Shown here piece by piece: positions 44,666 to 56,053 of a DNA stretch of 64,000 bases (positions within the stretch are counted from its first letter, which is position 1; every line of letters begins with the position of its first letter). The stretch covers positions 2,666,001-2,730,000 of the forward strand of contig CM022375.1 of NCBI GenBank assembly GCA_011800155.1, written 5' to 3'. Under the pieces are notes generated by a model. It made no database searches. It worked only from the letters and a program-made list of their open reading frames with translations, and was not told the origin of the DNA. The translations under genes were made by a program, and so were the position numbers. Origin of the DNA: Flammulina velutipes (Eukaryota; Basidiomycota; Agaricomycetes; Agaricales; Physalacriaceae).

Positions 44666-46022
44666 ATGTCCGCGTCGTACCACCACCCACTTCCCCCCCT
44701 ACCTTCAGAAATCAAAGACTTAATCATCGACGAACTACACGCCCAAAGCACTCAACGGGAGGATCTTCTCGGGTCCATCGCCCTCGTCTGGAAAGACGCG
44801 ATCGACCGCATTCGATACCACAGATTTCGCAACGTCGACATCATTGTAGACTGTGATCGGAGGATGGGACGTTTCCGTCAACTTCTCTCTCTCATGCGCA
44901 CAGCTCCCAGAATCGCGAAACATATGCGACATTTTTGCTTATTACCAAACCTACTAGGTCTATACATCCATCTGGATTTCCGCCAACTCTTCCAACAGGC
45001 TACAAATCTTGTTTCTGTCCATATCACTGGGTTATTTCTGACCTCCGCATTTGCGAGCCACTCCCTCCTAAATACCTTCACATCCCTCTCGAATATCACG
45101 ACACTACAGCTCAATCGTCTCCAATGCTTCTTCGACGAGCTCATCCAAGTTTGCCAAAGCTTTCCGCGCCTCGATACCGTCGGCTTCTCCCATCTGACAT
45201 TGCATGACATGGCGAATGAGCGGGACACAGCTCTAGCTAGGCAGGCGATTAGTTCGGGTACGAATGGCGTGCGGGAAATAGCATGCACTCCCCGACCTAT
45301 TCGGAAACTCATTGCTCATTCCGATTCACTATCCAGTTGTGTTTTCCTAGCCCACCTAGCCAGTCCCCAATCTGTCTTTTCACATGTTCAGTCCCTTCAA
45401 TACGCCCCGGTATTGAATAGTGTCCTAAGGGATCTACTGGAAAATGAGACAGCACAATTACAAGGCCTCCTTGATCGTTACAGCTCGTTGGAATCCTTGT
45501 ACCTACCCCCTCGTACGTTTCTTACTATTTACATTCTGAAGGATACTGACTACTTTGCTAGCCATCAATTCGGCGGTAACGGACCCGGAACTGCTTTTAC
45601 GACTTCCATTGGCGCTCGAACGCCTAGAGATAGAGCTCTCCTTATACGAGGAGATGGACGAAACCGCCATCGAATGGTACACCAAGACGTTATTGCGCCA
45701 CACAAAAGTGCAGAGCGGCCCACTCAGAGAAGTCGTCATCCATGCCGCCATTTACCAAGGTGTACACAAGCCGGGTACGGAGATGGAAAGGCTTCTGCAG
45801 GCGTTGGATAGGGTGCTGGCACTGCCAGAATTGGGCGTCGAGAACCTTGTACTTGATGTGGGGTATATGCGTGAGGGAAAGCCAAAATGCCGGAGGAAGG
45901 TGGTCAGGAAGTGGATCCTTCATCGGGCGCTTCGTTTGACGTGGAAGCGGTTCTTGCATGCGTCGAGTTCGCGGATATATGGGACTTCCGGAGAGTTGAG
46001 ATGGTATAACTTCGACGAATAG
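44666..46022 (+). CDS. F-box-like LRR protein, family 2
   Basis: Two exons. Exon 1 (44666 to about 45512) starts MSASYHHPLPPLPSEIKDLI and continues IDELHAQ, LGSIALVWKDAIDRIRYHRF, the same degenerate F-box as at 21258-22490. Leucine-rich stretches follow (SLSNITTLQLNRLQCFFDEL, FPRLDTVGFSHLTLHDMA). An intron of about 50 bases (GTACGTTTC...GCTAG) joins ESLYLPP to INSAVTDPELLLRLPLALER in phase. The tail is LPELGVENLVLDVGYMREGK, ending LRWYNFDE. Likely ubiquitin-ligase adaptor; target unknown. It sits just outside the right arm, as the family 2 gene at 21.3-22.5 kb sits outside the left arm but one gene further away. Confidence 0.75.
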
Positions 46023-46142
46023 TAAGTAGTACATACTTGGTGGAGTGCAATAAATACACGTGGGTCATATCTGAGAAAGAAGGGGTCACTCGCTGCGCCG
46101 GGAGACGCTGAATGATAAGGTAGTCGACCTCGCTTACACTGA

Positions 46143-47037
46143 TCAGTTACCTACACGTTCAACGGAGTATATAATCTTGTTGTTGACTCTGTCTCCATTT
46201 TCACGCGCCCATTCTACTGGAGATAGAGGATCGCTGAATTTGGGTGGAGGGTATTGGGAAACATTGGTAGGGACAGCCAACCACTTCTTGATCTGCTGCT
46301 CGAAAGCGGGAAATGTGACGCCTGCGGAAGGGATGAGAGCCCTCATGAAGAACAACCAGGATTGGCGATACAAAATCTATTCCAAGGAAATGAAAATTAA
46401 TAACAGCCGATGAGTGTAGATCGACTAACCCAGCGCCTAAATAAGACACTATCGAATGTCTGCACTGCATCACCAATTGGGATGGAGAGTGTATGAACTG
46501 CAACACGGTCGAGCATATCACTGTCGTTGCGGCATGCCAAATACTTTAGGACAGCTGCAGGCTCAGATTCTGCTCGATTCCTATGGGGATGGTGGTAAGT
46601 GCCTTGACTTGAATTGAAGCAGGACACTCGCTCCATCCGTGGATCACAAATGTAGAGGAGCGACGTAAATTGGTACTTGTCTGCAGTTATCGCCACCTCT
46701 TCGAGCAAAGCAAACTCCATGTCATCAAGTTTGGGGTGAGGCGGTTCGGGGTATATGTACTTGAAGACGATGTATAGGATCTCCGCGCGTTCCGTCATCC
46801 TGACAATTTCGTTTCGAGAACGTGGACTTTCGTTAACAGTGGGAAAGATGGTGGAATGTGCTTGTAGGTTTTGATTGTGAATCCTGAATGCGATATTGTC
46901 GGATGAAAGAAAGCAGACATCGGCGTCATCGCTATTGACTGTGATGGTATAAGTTCAAACTCTATATGTAATAATTGAAACTCACAGTCCGGGTGATATT
47001 GGATTTCTCTTTTCGAATTGCTAGCGCGACCAGACAT
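46143..47037 (-). CDS. BTB/POZ domain protein
   Basis: The start MSGRASNSKREIQYHPDF precedes a 46-base intron, after which the BTB fold is clear: NSDDADVCFLSSDNIAFRIH, NQNLQAHSTIFPTVNESP, EIVRMTERAEILYIVFKYIY, PEPPHPKLDDMEFALLEEVA and ITADKYQFTSLLYICDPRM. A second intron region follows, then ILKYLACRNDSDMLDRVAVH-type helices and an exon QSWLFFMRALIPSAGVTFPA ending RVGN at 46143. Such BTB proteins form a large Agaricomycete family and may act as Cul3 adaptors or dimerisation modules. The 3' exon joins are less certain than the BTB core. Confidence 0.8.
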
Positions 47038-47253
47038 GAAGGTGAGACGTCTCCGTGCGATCTGCCGGCGGCAAGATCCTGCTGACTCTTATCATACGAG
47101 GTCGCGACAAGCTGTATATCAAATACCTACCACAAGTCTTACGATGGAGAACAAATGATGCGTACTGACGAGTAACACATAGATCATATGTCCTCTACAT
47201 TCTTCGTTTCCCTCTTCTCACGGCACCAGCCAGATCAAGGCTTTTTGAACGAA

Positions 47254-48326
47254 CTACCTCCCAAACGTTTTCGCATTAGCCTCTCCCACTCGCAACATTT
47301 CACAGCGTGCTATGAACGGTCAGCGTCACACAAACTCAGAAATTCAGAAAGCGTACATTGATTGTCTCTTCCCTCCGTCTCTCTCTTTCTGCGGACCATG
47401 CCATAAACGCCTTCGACTGGGAGGGTCCCATCTCCGAAAAGAAAACCTCTGGGAACTCAGCGGCAAGGTAGCGAGAAATTCGCGAGATATCAGGTATCCA
47501 ATAGTAATCAGGACCATGTCTCCAACTTCCTGTTGATAAGATACATTCCCCAGAAAGGTTTTTGTCTGTGACATGGAAATGAATCACAGGGCGAAATCAC
47601 AGAGTAAGACTGAGTACCAGATGGAATGAGATGCTGGAGCGACGCAATATGCGCATATGGAAGCTTGTTTATGAATGCAACGGGACGGTCACTTCCGCGT
47701 ATTAAACTAGACCCATCAGCAGGCGCTATGCCACACAAAAGCTGACACTCACTTGAGACTCAAGCACGATTTGCAGATCCTCCGACGCAGCGAAAACAGG
47801 ATAATCTCACGAGTCTTGCCTAGTAGTGATCTACCACATGACTTGGAAAATGTGTTACATTAGTATGAACAAGAGGAGGATGTGGCACACCTGACAATCT
47901 GTGGCGTAGAGGAAAGTTGCCCATTGTGGTTCGCGCATGTCTTTCGGAGGGTCGGGAATTGGTGTGACCTCTCGTTCCCTTGCGTTTTCCCATAGCTTCG
48001 ATGCGTATTCAGAGTCTTCGAAAAGGATATCGTAGAACCTGCGACAGAGGTACATGAGGTGAACGAAGTGTTGAGGTTTCAGGTAAGACAAGATCTGTGC
48101 AGGAGTCAGAATTAAGCCAGTTGTTTGACGTGCGGCTTACCTCTAGAATGAGCTCAACAGGGAAACCTTGCAAACCTCCGCTTGTCGATGTCCTCTTTGC
48201 TTTTTTACTGACTGTCTTGGGGGTCTTTTTTGTTCGCTTAGTTGGAGGCTCCTCAAAATCTGAGTCGGATTCTGCTAATGCATTGATAGCAGGGCGTTTC
48301 CGAGTCGACCGTCTTGCATCGTCCAT
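47254..48326 (-). CDS. F-box protein with Cys-rich tail
   Basis: Basic disordered head (MDDARRSTRKRPAINALAES, KRTKKTPKTVSKKAKRTS) and a canonical F-box GGLQGFPVELILEILSYLKP continuing QHFVHLMYLCRRFYDILF. Then SKLWENAREREVTPIPDPP, a Cys-containing segment (SCGRSLLGKT, RRRICKSCLSLN) that may bind zinc, and FINKLPYAHIASLQHLIPS and YYWIPDISRISRYLAAEFPE. It ends with a short exon reading ARCEMLRVGEANAKTFGR. About six exons; the last join is tentative. This is a different, widespread Agaricomycete F-box family from the two expanded ones in the window. Role: probable SCF adaptor. Confidence 0.78.
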
Positions 48327-49207
48327 TGGATAACGCGAGGAAAAAAAGTATATGGTGGTCGTAAGTAAAAGTGACACCCGGCATTTACGGACTTTCGGTA
48401 CCGTAAATGACCACGTGACGGCGACGCGCCAATTTCGTGCGCTACGAAGACTACAATTCAGATTTCTGAGAGTACCTAGCCGCACAAAAAAGGTAATTAA
48501 TTAACAAGACGCGACTACTTCCTTCAGCCAGACGTTGGAATATCTATTTAGAATGCGAGCCAAGACTTCGACCTCGGGAAGCTTCTGTGTTTTTGCTGTT
48601 GATACATGCATCCTCAGAGCCTGGAAGATGACTGAATAGTGATGTGTTACCGGAGCCAACGAGATATTCATAATCACCGTCGTCTCTGCTACATAGGAGC
48701 GTTGGAGAAACAAGGCGACCTGGATGGAGGTGGGTAATTGAATAGACTTATCTAATCACGAAACATCGGAGAAGGTGTTCTTGGTTACCCTCACATAATC
48801 CCACGAGATGGATGGGCGAACAAGTGTTACAGAGCAACAAGAAGCCCAAAGCGTGGCTGTGGCTGTGCGGCCACTGTCGGCCCGGCACGGGGCGACTCAA
48901 ACAATGCTTTGTTTCCGACCAGCATGTACTTGAAATCTTCGACTGCTAAGGCTATTACCATATTGCGTGTCCCTCGAAGCGACTCTTCAATTATGTGCTC
49001 GCAGGAAGCTTCCCCTTTCCCTAAAAAGACATCTCAGGATTGTAGCAGTTGTCTGGATGACAGGATGTCCATCCCTCTCCAGGTGATGCATATACACCTG
49101 GATACTCAATGGTGGTGAATCACATAGATGCCGGATGGACACGGGTTCTCACACTGCCATAAATCGATACTCGCTCGCTCTTGCTTCCTTCCGCCACCAA
49201 CTCCACT
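48327..49207. other. Intergenic, possible lost exon
   Basis: A minus-strand frame at 48504-48716 (LFLQRSYVAETTVIMNISLA, RILNRYSNVWLKEVVAS) looks protein-like but has no start or domain. It may be a terminal exon of an unidentified small gene. Otherwise the promoter side of both neighbouring genes. Confidence 0.25.
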
Positions 49208-50421
49208 ATGCTGTTCACGAAATCCTGGGATCCAAAGGGAAAGGTATGCTTCCCCTCTGACTGTATTCGATTTTTCAACTGATTTCTTTGCAGCATTGCT
49301 ATATTGCAAGCCATTTTCTGCCCGTTCCCTTCCTTTCCTTACGACTCGTTTGTTAGACGGGAGGCACGGCTGGCCTTGGGCTCAGTCTCGCAATCCTACT
49401 GGTAAAACGAGGCGCAAATGTTTCTATAGTCGCTAGGAACAGGCCCCGACTACAAAGCGCTCTGGATGATCTCGAGGTTTGTCTTGCAATTTCATCGTTT
49501 CTTCCAGCTGATTATCTGACGTGTCGCAGTATGTACGCGTCCATGCTTCTCAGAGGATTCATGGCTACTCTTTCGAAATGAATGACGCGTCGCAGTCGTC
49601 GAAAGCTCTTGAAGATGCGTGTAAGATGTATGACAATGTCCCGCCCGATGCAGTGTTTTGTTGCGCTGGTTCGTCGACTCCTGGCTTCTTCGTCGAGCAG
49701 GATGAAACCTCCATGAGAAATGGCTTCGACCAAACCTATTGGGCTCAAGCATGGACTGCCTTGGTCTGTCCTTTTATCTTTGCCCGCTATGTCGGTTTGA
49801 CGACGGACCTGTAGGCCGCATCCAAAATGATGGTCAAGCACCACCTTGCCGGGAAAATCATCTTCGTCTCTTCGTACCTTGGGTTGATGTCACTCGTCGG
49901 GTATTCAACTTATTCGCCTGGACAACACGCGCTTCGCGGACTGGCCGAGACGTTGCGTTCTGAGCTCCAGCTGTACGATATTGGTATTCATATCTTCTTC
50001 CCCGGTATCATCTACAGCCCCGGCTATGAGGAGGAAAACAAGACCAAACCAGCTGTAACGCTAAAGATACAAGAGGTCGACACGGGGATGACACCCGAGC
50101 AGAGTGCTTTAAGCTTGTTGAAGGGAGTTCAACACGGGGACTTCCATATCACAGCGGATTTCTTGGGAAACTTGTTTCGTACATCGACTCGAGGTGCATC
50201 TCCCAACAATAACTTCTTCTTAGACGGTATCACAAGCCTCGTGGGTAACGTTCGTTAATCTCTCCTCTGTGTTTTTCTTTTTCTTTTTCTAACCCGGTTT
50301 CCAGATCGGTCTCCCTCTGTGGCGACGACGTGTAGACGGACTGGTGAGAAAACATCGGGAAGAGCATCAGGCATATCTGAAGAATAGTATCCTGTCCACT
50401 GATGATGCAACGCACTTGTAG
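49208..50421 (+). CDS. TSC10: 3-ketodihydrosphingosine reductase (SDR family)
   Basis: NADPH-dependent reductase of the second step of sphingoid-base synthesis, ER membrane. Exon 1 MLFTKSWDPKGK joins HCYI, then an intron with a GC donor (GCAAGC...GTTAG) leads into the cofactor-binding TGGTAGLGLSLAILLVKRGA. Further elements: NVSIVARNRPRLQSALDDL, DAVFCCAGSSTPGFFVEQ, GKIIFVSSYLGLMSLVGYST and YSPGQHALRGLAETLRSEL, with IHIFFPGIIYSPGYEEENK as the family's PG segment. The last exon encodes IGLPLWRRRVDGLVRKHR and ends ATHL. The SDR catalytic motif YxxxK reads Y-S-P-G-Q here: the lysine is a glutamine (codon CAA at about 49921-49923). Ser and Tyr are kept. All introns close in phase. Confidence 0.88.
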
Positions 50422-50545
50422 GACCCCACTGTTTTGCGATTCCCAAATATCACTTTGATTCCACCAGATTCCGAGCGCTTCAAGTGGCGTTAGAAAGGGT
50501 GACCATCCATTTTCTCAGTCAAGTCTACGGCTGCGCACGGAGAAT

Positions 50546-50844
50546 ATGAAGTTGCCTGCTGCCGAATATATATCAGCTGACCCTCTGCCTTCACATAGTG
50601 TCGGATATTGGGAAATCGTTGGCGAAGCGGATATAAGGGTTGAGCGATTAGTGCGCGGTTTTACGTCTTCTTCTTCCCTCCATCATCTTCAGATGCGACC
50701 ACCCCAACGGACGCGTAGTTTTAGCCGTTGCTGGAAAAAAGTTGACGGAGACGTCTTGCGGCTCATCATCGAGGCTGCAGCAGAAAGTGACCTCAAAGAT
50801 GCGCGCATGTGGCTGGTGGTCAGCAAAACCGTCTACAGCTGGTA
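50546..50844 (+). pseudogene. F-box-like N-terminal fragment
   Basis: About 99 codons ending KVDGDVLRLIIEAAAESDLK, DARMWLVVSKTVYSW, then stop. The last 35 residues match the F-box-like start of a common Agaricomycete family (LPxDVxRLIxExAA...LLLVSKxVxxW), which usually continues for 250-350 residues. No continuation in any frame was found downstream, so this is a truncated remnant or a first exon that lost its partner. Confidence 0.5.
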
Positions 50845-51132
50845 AACACCATATATATTTCAAGGTGCAGCAATTCTAGGACGCGCAACGACGGGAGATA
50901 TCTCTCCAGGAAGCGGGAAGACGATGAGGGCGATAACTTTGGGATGAAGCGATGCCACATTCCCAAAGGTGCAGAAGGTAGTGTGGTCGTAGTAAACAGG
51001 GCTAGATGGATAGGCCGGGCCGTACATCCGCAGACCCTGTTGACTACAGTCTATTTCCTGGAATAGGCATGTCTATAGGTACTGTTATGGATACATACAC
51101 TGTACATGGATCAAATATTCTATGAGCTACAT

Positions 51133-52686
51133 TTACAAAGGTACCGGCGTGGCCAAAACCCTTTGGTAATATACAAGCTCCTCTTTTTGCTTGACAGAAA
51201 GGAAGCTCTCCGTCACGTCCCCTACACAAAGATGCAACGGCTTTGGTCTATTTCCGAGACGATGATCATCTTCAACCGCCGATAATAACTCAAACAGCCC
51301 TTCCGTAGCTCCGTCAAAATAGAGAGTGTCCAACGTCGGTATTGGGCCATGTTGCCAACAAACGCTCATCATCTCCTTAGGGTCCTCGGCACCCGCGTCT
51401 CCTATAGGATCAATGAGGGAAAGGTGCTTGAGCGACGTACACCTGGACAATAAAAACATGAAGATCGGCAGTTTCCAGACACCGTAAATAGCCGCAAACT
51501 TTGTCAACCCGAAGTGCTCTGCATAGAACTCGGGCGGAGGGGAGGAGACGACAGAAGGGATGTGTATTGTGCTGCTCTCGTTGGCGCTCATTACAACAGA
51601 GTTGAGAGTGAGTGACTCGAGTTGCTCAAGCGGGTAGTATCTGAGCAGGTCTCGCAGTAGCCAAGTGTGGGTGGGATCCTCGGGACTGTCTTCACCGACA
51701 CTGGCAGAGGTGTATTCCAGGATGAGTTTCTTGAGAGCGGGTGTCTTTATAGACTGTAACAACGTGCGAGCTTCGTAAGGATCTCCATATCCAAGCGACA
51801 AGACCCGTAGCCTTTCGAAGACGATGGGTTCTTTTCGTGAAGGGATGCTAATCAGATCTTTCCTTCCCACCGTGTCGACGAGTTCAAGGATTTCCAAAGT
51901 CCTACAGGCGGAGGAAATCATGTTGAGCAAGCGGCCCATGGTCGGTCGATGCCTCCAAGGCTGACCACGGATACAAAGGCGGCGGAGACCGTGCATGATG
52001 GGAAAACGTCCGAAGTCGTAGAGTACTCCGACTATCTCAATATCATCGAGGGCGGGGTACATGTTACTTCCCCATTGATTCAACAACATCCTACTAGCCG
52101 TATCCGACTCAGCTGGACCATCGCGCTGGAGGAGAGCAGAGCATGCAAAGCCATAAGCCCCCTCTTCGACAAAGGGAGCGAAGGAGTCGACATGTCCGAT
52201 ATCTGTATCGGTAAAGCCAACGTGTTTAAACGATCGCAGTCTAGGCATCGCAGGCCCAGACAAGTAGAGTAGAATTGCCATTTGGAGAGCGCGTGATTCA
52301 GCGTGTAAATCGAAAGAGGTGATACGCGCCGCGTGGGGGTATAGTATGTCGCCTAACATGTGTCCTTCATTTTCGTCGAAAATATCTGGATTAGGAGGGT
52401 TCCAGAGGTCGATTTGGACGTTGAGCGGGAGGGATCCACTCCGGCTGATCCTGGTCACTGTGGACTGGAAGGGGAATTGATTGGGAATAAGTGCGGATTT
52501 TTCGGTGACGAAGATGGATGTCCAGAGTGAAGGGGATCCGACGATGACTTGATCCCAGTGCCGGGATACGAGACGTAGAGATGGGAGTGACCGCTGATGC
52601 CAGTCAGCGACGGGAACTGAAGCGTGAGCGAATTCGAATATTTCTGTGAGAGTCTCGTTGGCGAGGGACCTAATGGTAGCAGGCAT
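51133..52686 (-). CDS. F-box protein, family 1 (divergent subgroup)
   Basis: Single frame of 517 codons, closest to the 23.3-24.8 kb copy. The F-box is TIRSLANETLTEIFEFAHAS with SLRLVSRHWDQVIVGSPSLW. Landmarks: RSFKHVGFTDTDIGHVDSFA, RPTMGRLLNMISSACRTLEI, IVFERLRVLSLGYGDPYEAR, LPIFMFLLSRCTSLKHLSLI and DGATEGLFELLSAVEDDHRL. All are intact with no internal stop. Expected SCF substrate adaptor; the target is unknown. Convergent with the F-box-like fragment at 50546 and divergent from the pseudogene at 53153. Confidence 0.85.
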   Translation of the reverse strand: MPATIRSLANETLTEIFEFAHASVPVADWHQRSLPSLRLVSRHWDQVIVGSPSLWTSIFVTEKSALIPNQFPFQSTVTRISRSGSLPLNVQIDLWNPPNPDIFDENEGHMLGDILYPHAARITSFDLHAESRALQMAILLYLSGPAMPRLRSFKHVGFTDTDIGHVDSFAPFVEEGAYGFACSALLQRDGPAESDTASRMLLNQWGSNMYPALDDIEIVGVLYDFGRFPIMHGLRRLCIRGQPWRHRPTMGRLLNMISSACRTLEILELVDTVGRKDLISIPSRKEPIVFERLRVLSLGYGDPYEARTLLQSIKTPALKKLILEYTSASVGEDSPEDPTHTWLLRDLLRYYPLEQLESLTLNSVVMSANESSTIHIPSVVSSPPPEFYAEHFGLTKFAAIYGVWKLPIFMFLLSRCTSLKHLSLIDPIGDAGAEDPKEMMSVCWQHGPIPTLDTLYFDGATEGLFELLSAVEDDHRLGNRPKPLHLCVGDVTESFLSVKQKEELVYYQRVLATPVPL

Positions 52687-53152
52687 AATGCTGGAGGAAG
52701 ATGGGACGAGGGTGGGTTACTGGACTGAGGGAGAGCGAAGTGTGCAGATTGCTTCAGATGGTCAGTGCTTATATACACTGGTCATTGTTCGCGCAGGAAG
52801 GCCATCTGAACAATGGGGTACAATCATTGGGAAAATGAATATTCGAACAAAGGATTGACCTTTTTGCACGTGATGCTTTGTCCAACAAAAGTAAACCCGA
52901 AGCCAGTGCCATTATTGCTAGGAAAAATAGCTCCCACCATTGTGGCGCACGTAAAACTTCTGAGAGCGCGGAAACATGAGGTTTTATCTTCCAACTTGCC
53001 CGTGTGAATTCATGTCGCAAACGAAAACATGACAACGAGCGTGAGAACGGACCTGGGAAGAAGTAGTTCTACACAACCCAAAAGGAGCGTCAATAATTTG
53101 ATGGGAGGTGTTTGGCGTTATTTGTGTAGAGCTCTTTTGGCTCCATACCATC

Positions 53153-54253
53153 ATGCAATCTCTTCCTCCAGAAATCTTAGCTCTCATCATTGCAGAGATG
53201 TGGCGCTCGCGAACCTCCCTCTCTCCTGTCTCTCTAGCGTGGCCAGAGATCGTTCCCCTCGTTCGTGAATAGCGCTTCCGACATGTCCAAGTGTCTGGAC
53301 TCCAAAGGACGGCAGGGCTCGTCGCTATTATCGACAGCACTCCGGAAATATCTACTGTGATACGCACAATCCATGCGAACTCTACCTCGGAGGAAAATAT
53401 GGCCAGCAAATTGGGTGAATTGTTCCGCCTGCTCTCCAAGATCGGGAATCTGCAAGTTCTCTCTTTGCACGGTCTGCGATATGACTTCCCGGAAACCCTC
53501 CTCGCGTATGCAAACCTCACGACGCTATCTCTATCCGACGTTCGAATGTCCTATCTATCCGACTTGCTCAACCCCATGCATTCCATGCCTCATCTCTCAA
53601 TTCTCTCCTTCCGCCGTTTGACCGTCAGCGACCTATACAGATTTGCATCCAGCGCCCTTAAAAACTACCCTCGCAAACTAATTTCCCTCTGGGAGGGAGA
53701 CTCTGGCGAAATCGTGGTGCCTACACCGGTGCAGGTGTCGCAAGTCCGTTCGTTGATTCTGTCAATAACATCGTACGCTGATGCAATCCTTCTGGATCTC
53801 ATCTCCAGTACGAAGTCTCCGTTTCCCAATATCGAAGAGATCACAATCTTGTGCAACTTTTACAAAGATTGGCCGCACTTTCCTCTCCTCTTGCGGAGGT
53901 ACGATTCGTCATTGCGCGAGCAGAGGATGTAGTTGAATCTGATGGTGAGTCATCGTTACGCCACACATATTGATGTGCTGAGCTTGACTCTCGATGCAGT
54001 GGTATTGACGTTACCCACTGCTTTGGAGCACTTTAAGTTTAGTTTGGGTTCTTCAAGCTCGTCCCCAGATATTGTGCATCAGGCGATATTGTCGGCACGG
54101 CCGGGTCTCAAGGTCGTGACCATGCGATTGACTGGACGTGTCGAGTCGTCGGAAGTGGGAAAGCTGGATGAAGTATTGGCGGGTATGGGTTTGAACAGGT
54201 TGCACATCGAGTGTGAGGAGTCCAGGCGGGAGATACATTCCTTAGATGCTTAA
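53153..54253 (+). pseudogene. F-box-like (family 2) gene with stop and frameshift
   Basis: Starts MQSLPPEILALIIAEMWRSR, LSPVSLAWPEIVPLVRE, then TAG at about 53268-53270 where the intact paralogues continue with basic-aromatic residues; downstream RFRHVQVSGLQRTAGLVAII is in the same frame. The leucine-rich body (NLTTLSLSDVRMSYLSDLLN, LISSTKSPFPNIEEITIL) is open to about 53910. There a small frameshift after SSLR leads to a second stop. The last exon (VVLTLPTALEHFKFSLGSSS) is intact behind a standard intron (GTGAGT...GCAG). Closest intact relative: 58025-59177. Two independent lesions make it a pseudogene. Confidence 0.8.
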
Positions 54254-54339
54254 GGCGAGAAACAACCACGATTCGATTTTATTAATCCTATAGGCATTCA
54301 AGATCACTGCAAGGAGAAATATCCACTGTTGTGAGTCTG

Positions 54340-55950
54340 GGACGTCTAAATTTCGACGTTGCGTTTCAAACGACGCCTTCGCGGAATTGCGGTCCGGTGT
54401 GCCGGGCGTACACGCGTCTTGCTCTTCAACCACCACCATGTATGTTTTCCATCTTCCTCGTTGCCTGAGGGACTTGCTGATATTCACTGCTCAGGATTAC
54501 TTTTATCTCCCCCGCTTTGCCTGCATGTCCCTTCGTTGGCATGCAGCGGTGGAATGGCTCTTTCGTTAAAACCGTACGTCGCCATCTCGATGTCTAGTCG
54601 TGTACTGATGAGTCCTCTAGATGCCGGCTGCGGTACATGACATTGCCCTTGCCCCTCTGTAACGCATTTCTGACACCGCATCGACACTCTCAAACCCAGG
54701 CGGAACCGTACCATCGACCTGGAGCGCTCGTGCAGGAATCCGTCGTCTAGAAATACCCGTTCACGCCCCAGATCTGTGCGTGGCAAAAGATGGTCCACTT
54801 CTCCAAGCAACAAGTCCGTTGTTACCCATCAACAATGTTCTTTGCCCAGAGGCGACGTCCAAGTCGAGTTGCGCGTCCAAGGATGCCGGCCTGCGATCTG
54901 GAACGTCAGGAGGAATTTTGTATCGCAGCTCTCCAATAACTCCATTGCCCTGGTCGTTGTACGTGGCTACTTTTATACTCAGCAACTTTCCTACCCCAAC
55001 TCTAAACGCAGCAAAATTCTGCGACACGCACTGCCAATCGCAAAAGGACCTAAACCTCCGCATTTATGCGTTCCTTTTGCCTGCAATCATACCCATTTCA
55101 GCGTCAGCGCTCGAGCACTCCTCCTATCTCATCCCCAGTCATCATCCCATACTATCCTCAGAACGAACGGCCATCGCCTACGCAGGATGTCTGGTACCAC
55201 CTACGTCCGTCAACTTGCGAGATGTGCGTGCAAAATGCTGCGGTAATTGATGCCGTCGTTGATACGTCCCCGATGGAAGGGAGGGAAGTGAGAGAAGGGC
55301 GATCCGTACTGTGATGGCGCTTCTGCAGCAGCTGAGCACAAAGGGTCGTTTCTGGCAGAGAGTTGGGAGAGGAGCTTCACGTTGGAGGCGGCACTAAAGA
55401 TGCAACGGGAGAGCTAGCGCTGGTGTGTTGATCGATGCAGGAGGAACCGAACCGAGCAGCTGAAGGGTCCCGTCGTGCTCGGCGTGGAACGCATCCACTG
55501 GAAGGACACTAGGTCGGGGCACGAGTTACATCACCTAGAATGACGGTGTCGGGTTGGAGAATATACTCGTTACAAATTCTTCCGTCTTCCGTCGGGATGG
55601 AGCCCGACATTTGTAGCGGGGATTATCAAGGATGACGAATCGATACATTGCTCAGGATACTTCTGAAGAGGCGACGGGAGAACTGGAGCTCATGTGTCGT
55701 ACGCCTACCCAACGTCGGTTAGGGTGCTACAACAAAGCAGAAGGGACCAAGTGGACTGTCTGTTGAATATGGAGGTACGTTGACCGGAGTCGGTAGATCG
55801 CTCTATTTTCAGCGCGTCGGGGGAGAACACGTCTTTCCGCGGGATGCAGTCAACGACGACGAACCACATATCGTAAAGGATGCCTCTATTTATCTTTTCC
55901 TTCGCCGTTTGCGAGTGCACATTGTTTACTAGTTGCTTAGGCATACCGTA
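54340..55950 (+). repeat. Gene-poor decayed tract 3
   Basis: Carries the CGGTCCGG block (about 54390), the TTGCTCTTCAACCACCACCA stretch and one degenerate intron-like segment (54959-55011, GTACGTGGC...CTACCCCAACTCTAAACGCAG), shared with tracts 1 and 2. An open frame around 54780-55250 (MAKDGPLLQATSPLLPINNV) is long but overlaps another open frame and has no domain. 55320-55950 holds nothing recognised. Confidence 0.4.
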
Positions 55951-56053
55951 TTTCTCTCAATATCTGCTACTTAGTCTATTTATCTACTTATATGATATTA
56001 GGTAGGTATGCATCGCTTCCAGTTGAATGTACGGTAGTGTTACCCTTTTTGCT

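Noticed and set aside
52984..53520. 178-codon frame on the minus strand
   Set aside because: Antisense shadow of the family 2 pseudogene on the plus strand; composition is Arg/Ser-rich and no domain is visible.
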